A stretch of 64,000 bases of DNA from Leucobacter sp. cx-328 (GCF_014530035.1 NZ_JACVMX010000007.1:1-64000), one strand, 5' to 3'. Shown: positions 27,651-36,814, counted from the first letter of the stretch. Program-made: numbers and translations. The notes: generated from the sequence alone by a model not told the origin.

Positions 27651-28217
27651 TCAATTGGGCGTCTCATCCGTTCTCGCGCCGATGCTTGCGTAGAACGCAT
27701 CCTCTGCGGCCCTGCGCGCCTCAACCTGTTCGAGCACGAACTGTACGAAGTCAGCATCCCGATCCATGATGGCCTCCTCCACGATGTGGACGGTGCGTTC
27801 CTCGCCTGGCCAGACGGTTTGCCGCGTCGGTCGATCTCGGTCAAGCCGCGTGCCGCTGGCCGTCACCCAGTCGCGCAGACGCTGACGAGCCTCTGCGAAG
27901 TCGCGGTGCCATCCGAACGGTGCTGAGCCGTCTTGGTTGGGGTCGTAGGCGCATAGCCAATGCAGGTGGAGGGCGGAAAGCTCCCAGAGCAGCTCGGGGT
28001 GACGATGCCATACCGGTGGAATCACTGCGGCGGGCAGGCCGTACTCGGTGCGGAGCCAGTTCACCCAGCGATTGAGTTCGAGGAGTTCTTCCTCAAGGTC
28101 TTGCGACGTGAGGAGATTCCAGTTGATCGGATGCGGCGGCTCTGCGACGAGATCCGGCTCAAACTGCTCAGCCTGGATGTTCTCGTTACCCTCGCCGGTG
28201 ACGCTTTGCTCGTTCAT
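27651..28217 (-). CDS. DUF4913-like protein
   Basis: A 188-residue soluble protein. The core from about 45 to 135 (WVNWLRTEYGLPAAVIPPVWHRHPELLWELSALHLHWLCAYD) matches DUF4913 proteins of actinobacterial plasmids and ICEs. Function unknown. It is the last gene of the leftward transfer operon, 18 bp after ssb. Confidence 0.72.
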   Translation of the reverse strand: MNEQSVTGEGNENIQAEQFEPDLVAEPPHPINWNLLTSQDLEEELLELNRWVNWLRTEYGLPAAVIPPVWHRHPELLWELSALHLHWLCAYDPNQDGSAPFGWHRDFAEARQRLRDWVTASGTRLDRDRPTRQTVWPGEERTVHIVEEAIMDRDADFVQFVLEQVEARRAAEDAFYASIGARTDETPN

Positions 28218-28235
28218 GTGCTGCTCCGATCCGGC

Positions 28236-28694
28236 TCAGTGCCCGAGAGATGGGGCACCGTTTACGGTCCCAGAGGATCGAGGTGCGAATGCGCGGCGCT
28301 GTTCTTTGTCGGCGCTGCTCCGCGAAGCTGTCTTACGGGGTGAGCGGTCGACTTCGTAGCGGGTGCGTGCGGCATCGTGGCCGATGCGCTTCGCGACGAA
28401 CTCCTCGCTCTCAACGCTTTGACCTTCGCGCTCGTAACTCACGGGCCGCTGGTATCCCTCGGCAATGAAGTTGTCGCCTTTGGAGAATCGCTCTGAAGCG
28501 CGTTCGGCGGAACGCCCGAACATGACGAGGTGGTGAAAGCTCGACTCCAGTTGTGTGAAGGTGCCGTCCTCCTCGCGGCGGAAGTGCTCCTGCCCGAAAC
28601 GGAAGTAGAGGCGGGGGTTCCCGTTGGCCGAGACTGTCAGCTGCGGTTCTGAGGTGACGAATCCCGAGACGGACTCTTGTGTGTGGATCGACAT
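28236..28694 (-). CDS. Single-stranded DNA-binding protein of the ICE
   Basis: A 152-residue OB-fold protein. Visible SSB pattern: GFVTSEPQLTVSANGNPRLYFRFG, FHHLVMFGRSAERASERFSKGDNFIAEGYQRPVSYEREGQSVESEEFVAKRIG. The C-terminal tail lacks the DDDIPF-type acidic tip of chromosomal SSB. It probably coats the transferred strand. It lies 80 bp after the coupling-protein gene. Confidence 0.85.
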   Translation of the reverse strand: MSIHTQESVSGFVTSEPQLTVSANGNPRLYFRFGQEHFRREEDGTFTQLESSFHHLVMFGRSAERASERFSKGDNFIAEGYQRPVSYEREGQSVESEEFVAKRIGHDAARTRYEVDRSPRKTASRSSADKEQRRAFAPRSSGTVNGAPSLGH

Positions 28695-28774
28695 GATGCT
28701 CTTCCTGTCTGGTCAGGCGGCCGCGTTTGTTCGGCCGTTGCGACAGGTAGGTGCACGGTCGTCACCCGTGCTTG

Positions 28775-30553
28775 TTAAAGCTTGGGGTGCTCCAGCAGAG
28801 CTTCTATCGCCGAGCGATCGAGAAGGAGCTTCTCTCCGTCAGCACGTTTCGGCCATGGATGCAGATCGGTGATGATGGGTACCGTCGATCGGAGCAGGAT
28901 CACGCCGATACCGAAGGGGAGCGTCCGAATCCGATCCGGCGGCAAGATAGACAATCTGCGGACAGAGCGCTGATTGGAGCGTGAACCGTAGTCGCCAAGC
29001 GTGACGGAGTCAGTGAACTCGTCACGCTCACCGATGAGGGTGGAGAGGTCCTGGAGATCGCGAGAGTTTGATGCACCGCCGAGGATGATCTTCGCGATGC
29101 TTGCGTCCCAGATCGCAGCCGCCTGATTCTCTGACCACTTGTCGCGTGCTTGGGCGAGCGATTGGAGCACAGGCATCGTCGTGATGCCGGTGCCGCCGCC
29201 TTCGGCCATGAGTGTCGGCAGTGAGGGGAGTGGCGCGAGGTTCCCAATCTCATCGAGCGCGAGCAGGAGCGGGGGATCGAGTCGTGCACCGGGCGATCGT
29301 GCCGCCATGCGGCGAGCAGTCTCAACGAGGTCTTCGACGAAGGCGGCAACCAGCGCAGCGCTGTTTCCGGCGCCAGCTCCGGTCGCGAGCAGGTACAGCG
29401 TGCCGCGGCTGCGAATGAACTGCTCCGGATCGAAGTGCTCACCCTCGGTCGGGCTTACCGCGTCCAACACCCTGGGGTCGGCGAGCGAGGCCAGAGCGAG
29501 CGAGACGCCCTGCCAGATGCTGTCGCGAGTGCGCGGATCAGCATCGAGCATCGCTTCCAATGATTCTGCCCATCCCGTCGCGGCGAGAGGTGAGCCGGTG
29601 AGGATCGCAACGGCCTCGGCTGCCACCGCAGGGTCGAGTGTCCAGCGGAAGAGTTCCGCCGGAGTTCTGTTATCGAGCGCCGCAGCGTGGAGGAGCGCTT
29701 GCAGCGCGACTCGGGTCTTGCCCTCCCAGAAGCCGCCGCCTTCGACGCCACCGGACGAGAGTTCGGTGGCCGCTGCGAGACCAGTCGCCCGAATCATCGC
29801 GGTGAGCGGATCTTCGCAGCCTCGGATGGGAGACCATCGCAGACCGGCGGGAACGCCTTCGGCCAGGTGCTGTGGGTCGAAGACCGCGACAGGGCCAAGT
29901 CGCTCTCGTGCCTTGAGCGTCACCGTAAGGTTGTCGGGCCGAGTGGACGTTGTGACGACTGCGCCTGGCGCGTCAAGGATCGCCGGGATCACGATATGCA
30001 GCCCCTTACCTGAGCGCGGCGGACCGATCAACAGGATCGAATCTTCGACGCTCGCCCAGATCTGCTTGCCGTGCGAGCGACCAAGCAAGAAGCCCACATC
30101 CTCCGGCTTCGGGTGCTCAAGCGAAGGACGCAGCGTCGCAGCACGACGAAGAAGTGCCTTCGAGGAGGCGCTGGATGCGACGTCGTGCCCGCTCGCGGTC
30201 CCTTGAAGCTTGCGGGGGTCGGAAGTGACAGCCCGAGAATGGCGTCGTATCCGAGCCCAGACCCACACAATCGCGGTGGTGAGCAAACCGAGAAGAAGGG
30301 ATGCTATGACCCAGTAGACAGCTGTATTGAGGCCGGGTGCCCCGAGAGCAGCGGCGGGATCAGCAGGGGCAAAGATCACGTTGACGCCACCGGTGAAACC
30401 GACCTCCGGTCGTTCAGCACCAGTCAGAAAGGCTGCGATCGAACCGGCCCCGCGGAGCACGGCAGCGATACCGAAAAGTGCGAAGAGGCCAATCATGAGG
30501 GCGTTGGTCAGCTCATCCCCAAGACCGCGGCTATGAGACTGGGCGCTGGTCAT
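28775..30553 (-). CDS. VirD4/TraG-type coupling protein
   Basis: A 592-residue ATPase that brings the relaxase-DNA complex to the transfer channel. Two N-terminal membrane spans (about 18-45 and 80-100) precede the motor domain. Walker A is GPPRSGKGLH (about residue 175); Walker B lies in LLLALDEIGNLAPLPSLPTLMAEGGGTGI, followed by the VLQSLAQARDKWSE segment of TraM-recognition domains. Its start overlaps the stop of the preceding gene (ATGA, 30550-30553). Confidence 0.9.
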   Translation of the reverse strand: MTSAQSHSRGLGDELTNALMIGLFALFGIAAVLRGAGSIAAFLTGAERPEVGFTGGVNVIFAPADPAAALGAPGLNTAVYWVIASLLLGLLTTAIVWVWARIRRHSRAVTSDPRKLQGTASGHDVASSASSKALLRRAATLRPSLEHPKPEDVGFLLGRSHGKQIWASVEDSILLIGPPRSGKGLHIVIPAILDAPGAVVTTSTRPDNLTVTLKARERLGPVAVFDPQHLAEGVPAGLRWSPIRGCEDPLTAMIRATGLAAATELSSGGVEGGGFWEGKTRVALQALLHAAALDNRTPAELFRWTLDPAVAAEAVAILTGSPLAATGWAESLEAMLDADPRTRDSIWQGVSLALASLADPRVLDAVSPTEGEHFDPEQFIRSRGTLYLLATGAGAGNSAALVAAFVEDLVETARRMAARSPGARLDPPLLLALDEIGNLAPLPSLPTLMAEGGGTGITTMPVLQSLAQARDKWSENQAAAIWDASIAKIILGGASNSRDLQDLSTLIGERDEFTDSVTLGDYGSRSNQRSVRRLSILPPDRIRTLPFGIGVILLRSTVPIITDLHPWPKRADGEKLLLDRSAIEALLEHPKL

Positions 30554-31116
30554 GCTGGCAACCGCTCAGCGACGATGACGCCAGATACGCGCCCGATCAG
30601 CAGGAACTCTGCGTTCTCATCCGCAACCTGACTGAGATCGATAGCTGCACGAGCTGTGCCGTCAGCGGCACCTTCCGCGCTGGAGACCGAGAGCGCGACC
30701 GTCACGTCTTCGCCGGGAATGAAACCGGCACCACGAACCTCGATCAGCTCATGTGTTGGCCGATGGCGCGCTCGCCGCGTGGCATCGGGTACCGGAGGCT
30801 CTGCTGCCATGCGCTCGCGCCGCGTGGCGTGGACAATGTCGGTGAACACGGAGCCGTCGTACTCCCGCACCTCGACACGAACTGTTCGCGTGCGGTGCGC
30901 GGAAAGTGCGTCGAGCAGTTCGCCGAAACGAGCCCTATCCCACTCGGACGCCGGACCCGTAGGCGGGAACTCTCTGCCATCGAGGGAGACGCGCATCGCA
31001 CCGCGTTCATCGACGTGGATGCTGGCGATCGGAAGGTTGACGGAGGACTCTGGCGACGAATCTCTGGTGTTGCGTTTGCTCATACCGCGAAGGTGCGTCA
31101 GAGCCTCCGCGCGCAC
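30550..31116 (-). CDS. Hypothetical protein of the transfer operon
   Basis: A 188-residue protein from the GTG at 31116; the ATG at 31083 would give 177 residues. No membrane span. The middle is Arg-rich and the C-terminal half (LIEVRGAGFIPGEDVTVALSVSSAEG) looks like a beta domain. No known family is recognised. It is coupled to the VirD4-like gene and immediately follows the VirB4-like gene, so it probably serves the transfer machine. Confidence 0.6.
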   Translation of the reverse strand: MRAEALTHLRGMSKRNTRDSSPESSVNLPIASIHVDERGAMRVSLDGREFPPTGPASEWDRARFGELLDALSAHRTRTVRVEVREYDGSVFTDIVHATRRERMAAEPPVPDATRRARHRPTHELIEVRGAGFIPGEDVTVALSVSSAEGAADGTARAAIDLSQVADENAEFLLIGRVSGVIVAERLPA

Positions 31117-32601
31117 TCAGCCCACCATCCGACCTGTCGTGTCGAAGAGTGCCAGCTCGTCGGGGTGTAATTGGTGCTGGCAGACGAACGAGCGATCCTT
31201 GATGCGCCAGAGCCCCTGTCCCACGCCGAGGCCCGGCAGCAGCTTCTGCTCCGTACCGGTGAGTCCAAGCGCTCCGGCGGTGACGCCGAGCTGGTCGGAT
31301 TCCTGCCGGTAGATGATTCTCGTCTCGGCATTGGCCAACAGACTGTTGGCGAGGGCACGCATGGCGGACCCCTGGTCACCGACGTTCTCCAGGTCAGTGA
31401 GCTTGTGGAAGATCAGCATGTTCGCGATCCCGTAGTGACGTGCGAGTCGCCAGTGAGCGTCCATCCGTCGCAGCAGTGCGGGGTGGGACATGAGCCGCCA
31501 GGCCTCGTCGTAGATGCACCAGCGTTGGCCGCCGTTGGGATCGAGCAGTGCAGACTCCATCCACGCAGAGGAGCAGGTCATGAGCACCGAGATCAGCGTG
31601 GAGTTCTCGGTCACCCGTGAAAGGTCGAGCGAGATCATCGGTAGCGTCGGATCGAAGGTCACGGTTGACGGGCCGTCGAATAGCCCGGCGAGATCTCCCG
31701 CAACAAGCCTTCGGAGTGCATGCCCGACAAGCCTCCCGTCTTCCGCGAGCCTCCCGTCGGGGTCTGCGTGCTGAGCGGGGGCGAGGATGTGCTCAACAAC
31801 CATTGGAAGGATCGGTACATCGTTACTGCGCACGACCTCGGTAAGCGCGGTATCGATCGCCGTGTGCTCCAGCGGGGTGAGGGGTCGCGTAAGAACCGTC
31901 TCAGCGAGTGCGCCGATCAGGTCGCGGCGCCGAGACGCGACGGTGGACGCCCAGCTCTCGTCGCTCATGCCAGAGGGGCGGTAACCCTCGTCGAGAGGGT
32001 TGAGCCGTGCGGCAAGCCCGTGCCCGAGCACGATTGCACGCCCGCCGACGGCTTCGGCGACGGCCGTGTGTTCGCCCTTTGGATCACCTGGCACGTAGAC
32101 GCGGCGCCCGAATGGGAGGGACCGTGTGTAGAGGCTCTTTGCCAAGCTGGACTTCCCGGAGCCGACGATGCCCGCGAGCACGAGGTTCGGAGCGGTGATG
32201 ATGCCACGGGCGTACAGCACCCACGGGTCGTAGACGAAGGAACCACCGGAGTACAGATCCTGACCGACGAAGACGCCATCGGAACCGAGCCCTCCCTCTG
32301 CGAGGAATGGGTACGCACCTGCGAGAGTGGCTGAGGTGTCCTGATGCCGGGGCAGACGGAACCTGCCTGGTGAACGCAGCTGAGCCGGGCCAGGTTCCCC
32401 AGCGGTGGGAAGATACGATGTGCCCCGGCGCTCAGCCAGCTCGGCGAGATACTTCGCGCGGGTTTCTTCGCGTTCGGAGTGCTGCTGCTTGGCCTGTAGC
32501 TTCGCGGCCGCCCGTTGACGTTGCTTGCGCACTCGACGCTTCTCGGATGCTGGAGCAACGAGCACCGCCGTATGGAGCCGCTCTGCGTCATCCCGGTTCA
32601 T
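31117..32601 (-). CDS. VirB4/TraC-like conjugation ATPase
   Basis: A 494-residue ATPase. Walker A is GIVGSGKSSLAKS (about residue 145). Walker B lies in RWCIYDEAWRLM, followed by MDAHWRLARHYGIANMLIFHKLTDLENVGD, as in VirB4 C-terminal domains. The first 90 residues are a charged coiled coil. It energises the type IV secretion channel. Start overlaps the previous stop (ATGA, 32598-32601). Confidence 0.88.
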   Translation of the reverse strand: MNRDDAERLHTAVLVAPASEKRRVRKQRQRAAAKLQAKQQHSEREETRAKYLAELAERRGTSYLPTAGEPGPAQLRSPGRFRLPRHQDTSATLAGAYPFLAEGGLGSDGVFVGQDLYSGGSFVYDPWVLYARGIITAPNLVLAGIVGSGKSSLAKSLYTRSLPFGRRVYVPGDPKGEHTAVAEAVGGRAIVLGHGLAARLNPLDEGYRPSGMSDESWASTVASRRRDLIGALAETVLTRPLTPLEHTAIDTALTEVVRSNDVPILPMVVEHILAPAQHADPDGRLAEDGRLVGHALRRLVAGDLAGLFDGPSTVTFDPTLPMISLDLSRVTENSTLISVLMTCSSAWMESALLDPNGGQRWCIYDEAWRLMSHPALLRRMDAHWRLARHYGIANMLIFHKLTDLENVGDQGSAMRALANSLLANAETRIIYRQESDQLGVTAGALGLTGTEQKLLPGLGVGQGLWRIKDRSFVCQHQLHPDELALFDTTGRMVG

Positions 32602-33371
32602 AGCCCCAGCCCTCGCTGCTTTTTGAGTGCCGTGATGTTTACTGGTTCGAACCAGGATGCCCGCTGTTGGCGCGGCGCCACTGGGTGCGCATCGAGGCCG
32701 CGAGACTCGTTCGGAAGTCCGTCTTCGGCGTCGATGGTGTGGAGTCGATACAGGGCGACGTGGTCGAAGCTGTGACTGTAGGTGAGGTGGTAGTCACCGT
32801 CGCGCCGCTCGTGCTCCAACGGTCCGCTGGGCGGCACGTCGTAGACATACCCGTTCTCCATCGCCGCACTCGTGGTCTCGTCTCCGTAATCCCAGTTCTT
32901 GAGGTGGTCGAGTCCGGCGGCAGGGCCGTCGGCGTCGATCATGTCGAGCACTTCGTCGGCTTCTTCACCTTGTATGAAGACGACGTTGATCCACCGTGTT
33001 GCCGGGCCGTTTTCTGTCGCGGGCGCGTCGTGCCAGGAGACACGACTCGCGGCAGATGCTGCGGCGTTCAGTCGGTCCTCGGCTTGGTCGATGAATGTCG
33101 CCGCCTGATGCAGCTCATCGGCGGCAGCGAGCGCGTCCGTTGATCCAACGGCATGGTCGCCGTGATCGTCGAACGCGCGGGCACGATTGCTGATGTGGGC
33201 AGTAGCGAGCTGATCGAGCACTTGCTTCAGCGACCGGACTCCCGACAGCAGGTCGCCGAGCACGCCGTAGAGATCCTGGGGGTTCTCGAAGTTGCGCGAT
33301 GCATGCGCGAGCCCGCGCAGCGCCTCGGATGCTTCACCGGCATCGGCGCCGGGATCGTAGAACGTTGGCAT
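32598..33371 (-). CDS. Hypothetical protein of the transfer operon
   Basis: A 257-residue soluble protein. The N-terminal 125 residues are helical (ALRGLAHASRNFENPQDLYGVLGDLLSGVRSLKQVLDQLATAH); the C-terminal half differs in style, with many aromatic residues. Proteins beginning like this are typical partners of SCO6880-type conjugation genes. AAGGATT precedes ATG 33371. The gene upstream of it should be SCO6880, but an efflux gene is inserted between them. Confidence 0.65.
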   Translation of the reverse strand: MPTFYDPGADAGEASEALRGLAHASRNFENPQDLYGVLGDLLSGVRSLKQVLDQLATAHISNRARAFDDHGDHAVGSTDALAAADELHQAATFIDQAEDRLNAAASAASRVSWHDAPATENGPATRWINVVFIQGEEADEVLDMIDADGPAAGLDHLKNWDYGDETTSAAMENGYVYDVPPSGPLEHERRDGDYHLTYSHSFDHVALYRLHTIDAEDGLPNESRGLDAHPVAPRQQRASWFEPVNITALKKQRGLGL

Positions 33372-33537
33372 TGGGAATCCTTTTGACTTTCGATGGCGGC
33401 ATTGATGACCATCAGGTGCGCATCCCAGGTACCGGTCACGATCACTTGAAACCGGCAGCGACCGTAAGGTCAGAGCGATCTCGCAAGCCGATTACCACTG
33501 AAGTGTGACGGCATCGGGCCCTCGGGATAACTGCGTG

Positions 33538-33577
33538 GGTCGTCCTGCTTTGAGTGCGGACCCAAAGCAGGCCGACC
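33538..33577 (-). terminator. Hairpin after the inserted MFS gene
   Basis: GGTCG.CCTGCTTT (33538-33551) pairs with AAAGCAGG.CGACC (33564-33577), an interrupted 13-bp stem, 33 bp after the MFS stop in the leftward direction. It would insulate the cargo gene from the transfer genes below it. Confidence 0.6.
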
Positions 33578-33609
33578 AGACGCCAGCCGGAGATGGAAGG
33601 GTCGAGTGC

Positions 33610-35016
33610 CTATTGGGAAATTGCCCGGTGCTCCCGCGTGCTCGGAAGCACGATGCGTGAAGCGAGCGCTCCTGCGGCGATAAGCCCGATCACGGCGAGG
33701 GCACTGCTGACCAGGTACGGCGCATCCCCGGTGAACGCGGGCGCAAAACCGATGCCCAAGTAGAGGGCGATGCCGGTTGATCCGCCTAATTGATCGGAGG
33801 CTCGCTGGACACCAGAAGCGATCCCGGCATCTTGGTCGGTGACACCGCTCACCGCCGCGTACTGGAGACCAACCAGACCGAAGCCCATGCCTGCGGCAAT
33901 AAGAATCATCGCGGGAATCATCGCTGGTGCTGGTCCATGCATGTGCACGACGATCGCGATGGTGCCCATCGCCAGTGCCGTGAACACGAGGCCAGCGAGG
34001 ATGCACGCACGCGCGCCCCAACGGTCGAGCAACCTGGGCACGAACGTCGCCGCGATCACGAGCGAGACGGCCAAGGGGATGAGCGTGAATCCTGTCGCCA
34101 GCGGGCTGAGCCCCAGACGTTCTTGCAGGTAGAAGGTGAAGAGCAGGAACGACGTTGACAATGCGGCACTCAAAAGCGCGGTGGCTCCGTTCGCGAGGAC
34201 TCGCGTCTGGTTGCGGAAAAACGTCATCGGCACCAAAGGATTCGCTGCACGTCGCTCAACCACGACGAATAATGCGGCGCAGACAAACGAGCCAGCAAGC
34301 GCGGCGACCCAGGTCGCGGTATGCGCACCCGAGCCTGCTTCGATAATTCCGAACACGAACAGCAGCGGCGTCGCGGTGAGCAAGATGGCGCCAGGAAGGT
34401 CGAGCGGAGCGGACTTCGCCGCGTTTCCAGCGGGGAGGAGGATGCCCGCTGTGACGAGCACGAGCAAAACGAACGGAATCGCCACAAGGAAGATCCATCG
34501 CCAGCCATAGAACTCGGTGATGACCCCGGAGAGCACGAATCCGAGCACGAGGCCACAGCTGGCGACTGCTGCCCAGACACTCAGTGCCCGTGACCGTCCG
34601 CGCCCTTCGGGGAAGAGCATGACGATGGCCGCCATCGCTGCGGGGAGCGCAAGCGCTTCACCGGCCCCCTGCAGCAATCGAGCGGCGACGAGAATCGGGA
34701 ATGACCATGCGATCCCAGCCAGCAAGGATGCCGCGCCGAAGATCGCGGTGCCGGTCAGGAGCACGCGTCTCCTGCCGAACACGTCGCCGAGGCGCCCACC
34801 CAGCATGAGTAGGCCACCTCCCGTGATCGTGTAGGCGACCACAACCCAGGTCAGTTGACTCTCTGATGCGCCGAACTCGGCGCCGATGGAAGGCAGTGCG
34901 ACGTTCACGACGGTGACGTCGACGGCAATGAAGAACTGCAGGATGGATAGACAGACAAGGACAAGCCATGCACGCACCGATGATCTATCCCGGTGCCAGG
35001 AAATGCGAAAGGACAC
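33610..35016 (-). CDS. MFS drug efflux transporter (DHA2, 14 spans), cargo in the transfer operon
   Basis: A 468-residue exporter of the EmrB/QacA type. Motifs: DVTVVNVALPSIGAEF in span 1, GGRLGDVFGRRRVLL in loop 2-3. GTG 35016 is the start because GGAG lies 7 nt before it and an ATG-less extension upstream falls in leader RNA. It interrupts the usual gene order between SCO6880 and the VirB4 block, and brings its own promoter, leader attenuator and 3' hairpin. The drug is not known. Confidence 0.82.
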   Translation of the reverse strand: MSFRISWHRDRSSVRAWLVLVCLSILQFFIAVDVTVVNVALPSIGAEFGASESQLTWVVVAYTITGGGLLMLGGRLGDVFGRRRVLLTGTAIFGAASLLAGIAWSFPILVAARLLQGAGEALALPAAMAAIVMLFPEGRGRSRALSVWAAVASCGLVLGFVLSGVITEFYGWRWIFLVAIPFVLLVLVTAGILLPAGNAAKSAPLDLPGAILLTATPLLFVFGIIEAGSGAHTATWVAALAGSFVCAALFVVVERRAANPLVPMTFFRNQTRVLANGATALLSAALSTSFLLFTFYLQERLGLSPLATGFTLIPLAVSLVIAATFVPRLLDRWGARACILAGLVFTALAMGTIAIVVHMHGPAPAMIPAMILIAAGMGFGLVGLQYAAVSGVTDQDAGIASGVQRASDQLGGSTGIALYLGIGFAPAFTGDAPYLVSSALAVIGLIAAGALASRIVLPSTREHRAISQ

Positions 35017-35053
35017 GAATGCTCCGTTGTTCGAAAGATGAACTCCGGGCAGC

Positions 35054-35146
35054 AAAAAACACCGCTCCGGACTAACTACGAAGCGACGGAAACGTCAGAG
35101 GGTAGATCGCCCCGCCGCTAGCGGAGCGTCCTCGTAACAGCGGCGG
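35054..35146 (-). promoter_or_regulatory. Four-arm transcription attenuator before the MFS gene
   Basis: Read leftward: arm 1 CCGCCGCT (35146-35139), arm 2 AGCGGCGG (35119-35112), arm 3 CCGTCGCT (35089-35082), arm 4 AGCGGTG (35066-35060) followed by T6 (35059-35054). Arms 1 and 2 pair perfectly; 2 and 3 pair with one G-U; 3 and 4 form the terminator. Arm 1 lies inside the leader ORF and arm 2 spans its stop codon. A ribosome stalled on arm 1 would favour 2:3 and read-through. Confidence 0.6.
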
Positions 35147-35171
35147 CGGCCGCGGCAGAAGCGCCAGACAT
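35118..35171 (-). CDS. Leader peptide ORF (17 codons) before the MFS gene
   Basis: ATG at 35171-35169 to TAG at 35120-35118 encodes M-S-G-A-S-A6-V-T-R-T-L-R. A -10-like TATCTT (35184-35179) lies 7 nt before the ATG, so the message could be leaderless. The six Ala codons and the Thr-Arg-Thr-Leu-Arg end lie over attenuator arm 1 and the loop after it. The end is reminiscent of Arg-rich macrolide-stalling peptides; stalling is inferred. 35185-35341 shows nothing else. Confidence 0.55.
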   Translation of the reverse strand: MSGASAAAAAAVTRTLR

Positions 35172-35341
35172 GCACCCTAAGATATCAGGTGCTGATCCAG
35201 TACTCAGGCGAATACCATATGACCGCGGCTACATGACGCCGAGGTTGCCCGAAACGTGCGGCCAGGAGTAATCCTTCCGACTGGCGGTCATGACGATCAA
35301 CTATCGAACCGCATCCATGAGCTGCGACTTCGAGGTCCTGC

Positions 35342-36808
35342 TCACACCACCCGGCACAGAGGCAGCGCGGCGGCGGTGAATGCCTGTGCCTGCTGGCCGA
35401 CGAGGAGTCGCATCTCGCAGGAGGCTTGGATGGCGGCTTGCTCGATGGCGGCGACTTCGGCGTCGAGGTCGTCTGCGGTACGTGCTGAGACAGAGACGAG
35501 ACCCGTGTAGCGGAGTACTCCGTGCCCGGCAGTGAGGTCGGCCTCTTGCTGGAGCACGTCGTGAAACTCTGCCGTCTGCGATGCATCCTCGATCTGGCCG
35601 ATCCGCTGACGCTGGGCAGCGTCCGAGATGTACTCGGTCTTCTTCTTACGGATGTCGCGCGCCGCCTGATCGGAGCGCATTGGGGTGCACAGAAGCGAGA
35701 ACGATCGCTGGATCCCGGTTGAGAGCAGCAGCGGCGCGAGAAACCCGGGGTACACCATCGACCTTGGCCATTCCGAGATCCACAGCACTGCGTGGAAGGC
35801 CGAGTCGGTGCGCAGCCTCGACCAGGACTCGTTAACGGCCACGGGTCCTGCAGTGGCGAGCGACTGACCAAGTTCACCGTGGCGTTCAAGCGTCGCCGCG
35901 ACGGCCGGGTCGTACGCCGATCGGAGAATGACCGCGATCTCGCCACACGTCAACCAGGATGACGGCGAGAGATCGGCTGACCGCAACGCGGCAATCAGCG
36001 TCGACATTTCTTGACGCAGCACAGCTGCCGCGCCACGAATGCCACCACCGGCTGTGCGGATCTGGCGGGATGCCGCACGCATGTCGAGGGAGAGAGACAG
36101 CGTGGTCGCGTGACGTTCTCCGGCGGGCCCGGCGCGGTCGATCAGCTCGGCATACGTGGTCGAGGCCCAGGAGGCGTCGGCGTTGCCGTGTGATGCCCAC
36201 CATTCGGCAAGCCCTGTCCCAGAGTCGGGCAGCGTGCGTTCCAGCACCTGGAGCATCGAGATGCGTCCTGAGCGGCAGACGGTTGCGAGCACCCGGCTCC
36301 ACGAGCTGACTCGGCGTTCCTGTTCGCCGGGGTCGAGGAGCACGAATGCGGGATGCGAGACGGCAACGATCGCCGTGAGCGTTTCAGCGGTCGGATCATG
36401 CACCATTCCTGCGCCGGTGGCGGGGTCGTCGTACTCGCGGAGCCGCGCCATGTCGCCGGGAAGCGCGAGAGTCCCCGCGGGCCGAGGTTTCACAACTCGT
36501 CGACGGTAGAGAAGTTGCCCGCCAGTGGTCTTCCACATCCACCAGATAACTACGGGGATCCACTCGACGACCGCGCGCCCCGCGATCCGGATCCACACCA
36601 CGGCCGCCGCGGCAAGCCACACGGGTGCGGAGAACGCGATGAGAATCCCGCCGCCAGCGTAGAACGCCCACACGAGCGTGCCGACCCCGAGGCCGAGAGC
36701 GACAAGTTGCGACAGCGACAGCCCGAGCAGGACCCCTCGGCGGGTCAGTCGCGAAAACTTCACCGGGACGAGGTCACCGGCGCGTGGAACGTCGTGATTC
36801 TTCGGCAT
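35342..36808 (-). CDS. SCO6880-type conjugation protein
   Basis: A 488-residue protein of the SCO6880 family found in actinobacterial conjugative elements. The N-terminal part has two membrane spans (about 27-75), like PrgI/VirB3, followed by a long cytoplasmic region resembling the N-terminal half of VirB4. Together with the separate VirB4-like ATPase (31117-32601) it would make a split VirB3-VirB4 unit (inference). The C-terminus LPLCRVV is close to the normal family end, so it seems intact despite the insertion that follows. Confidence 0.85.
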   Translation of the reverse strand: MPKNHDVPRAGDLVPVKFSRLTRRGVLLGLSLSQLVALGLGVGTLVWAFYAGGGILIAFSAPVWLAAAAVVWIRIAGRAVVEWIPVVIWWMWKTTGGQLLYRRRVVKPRPAGTLALPGDMARLREYDDPATGAGMVHDPTAETLTAIVAVSHPAFVLLDPGEQERRVSSWSRVLATVCRSGRISMLQVLERTLPDSGTGLAEWWASHGNADASWASTTYAELIDRAGPAGERHATTLSLSLDMRAASRQIRTAGGGIRGAAAVLRQEMSTLIAALRSADLSPSSWLTCGEIAVILRSAYDPAVAATLERHGELGQSLATAGPVAVNESWSRLRTDSAFHAVLWISEWPRSMVYPGFLAPLLLSTGIQRSFSLLCTPMRSDQAARDIRKKKTEYISDAAQRQRIGQIEDASQTAEFHDVLQQEADLTAGHGVLRYTGLVSVSARTADDLDAEVAAIEQAAIQASCEMRLLVGQQAQAFTAAALPLCRVV

Positions 36809-36814
36809 GATCGG

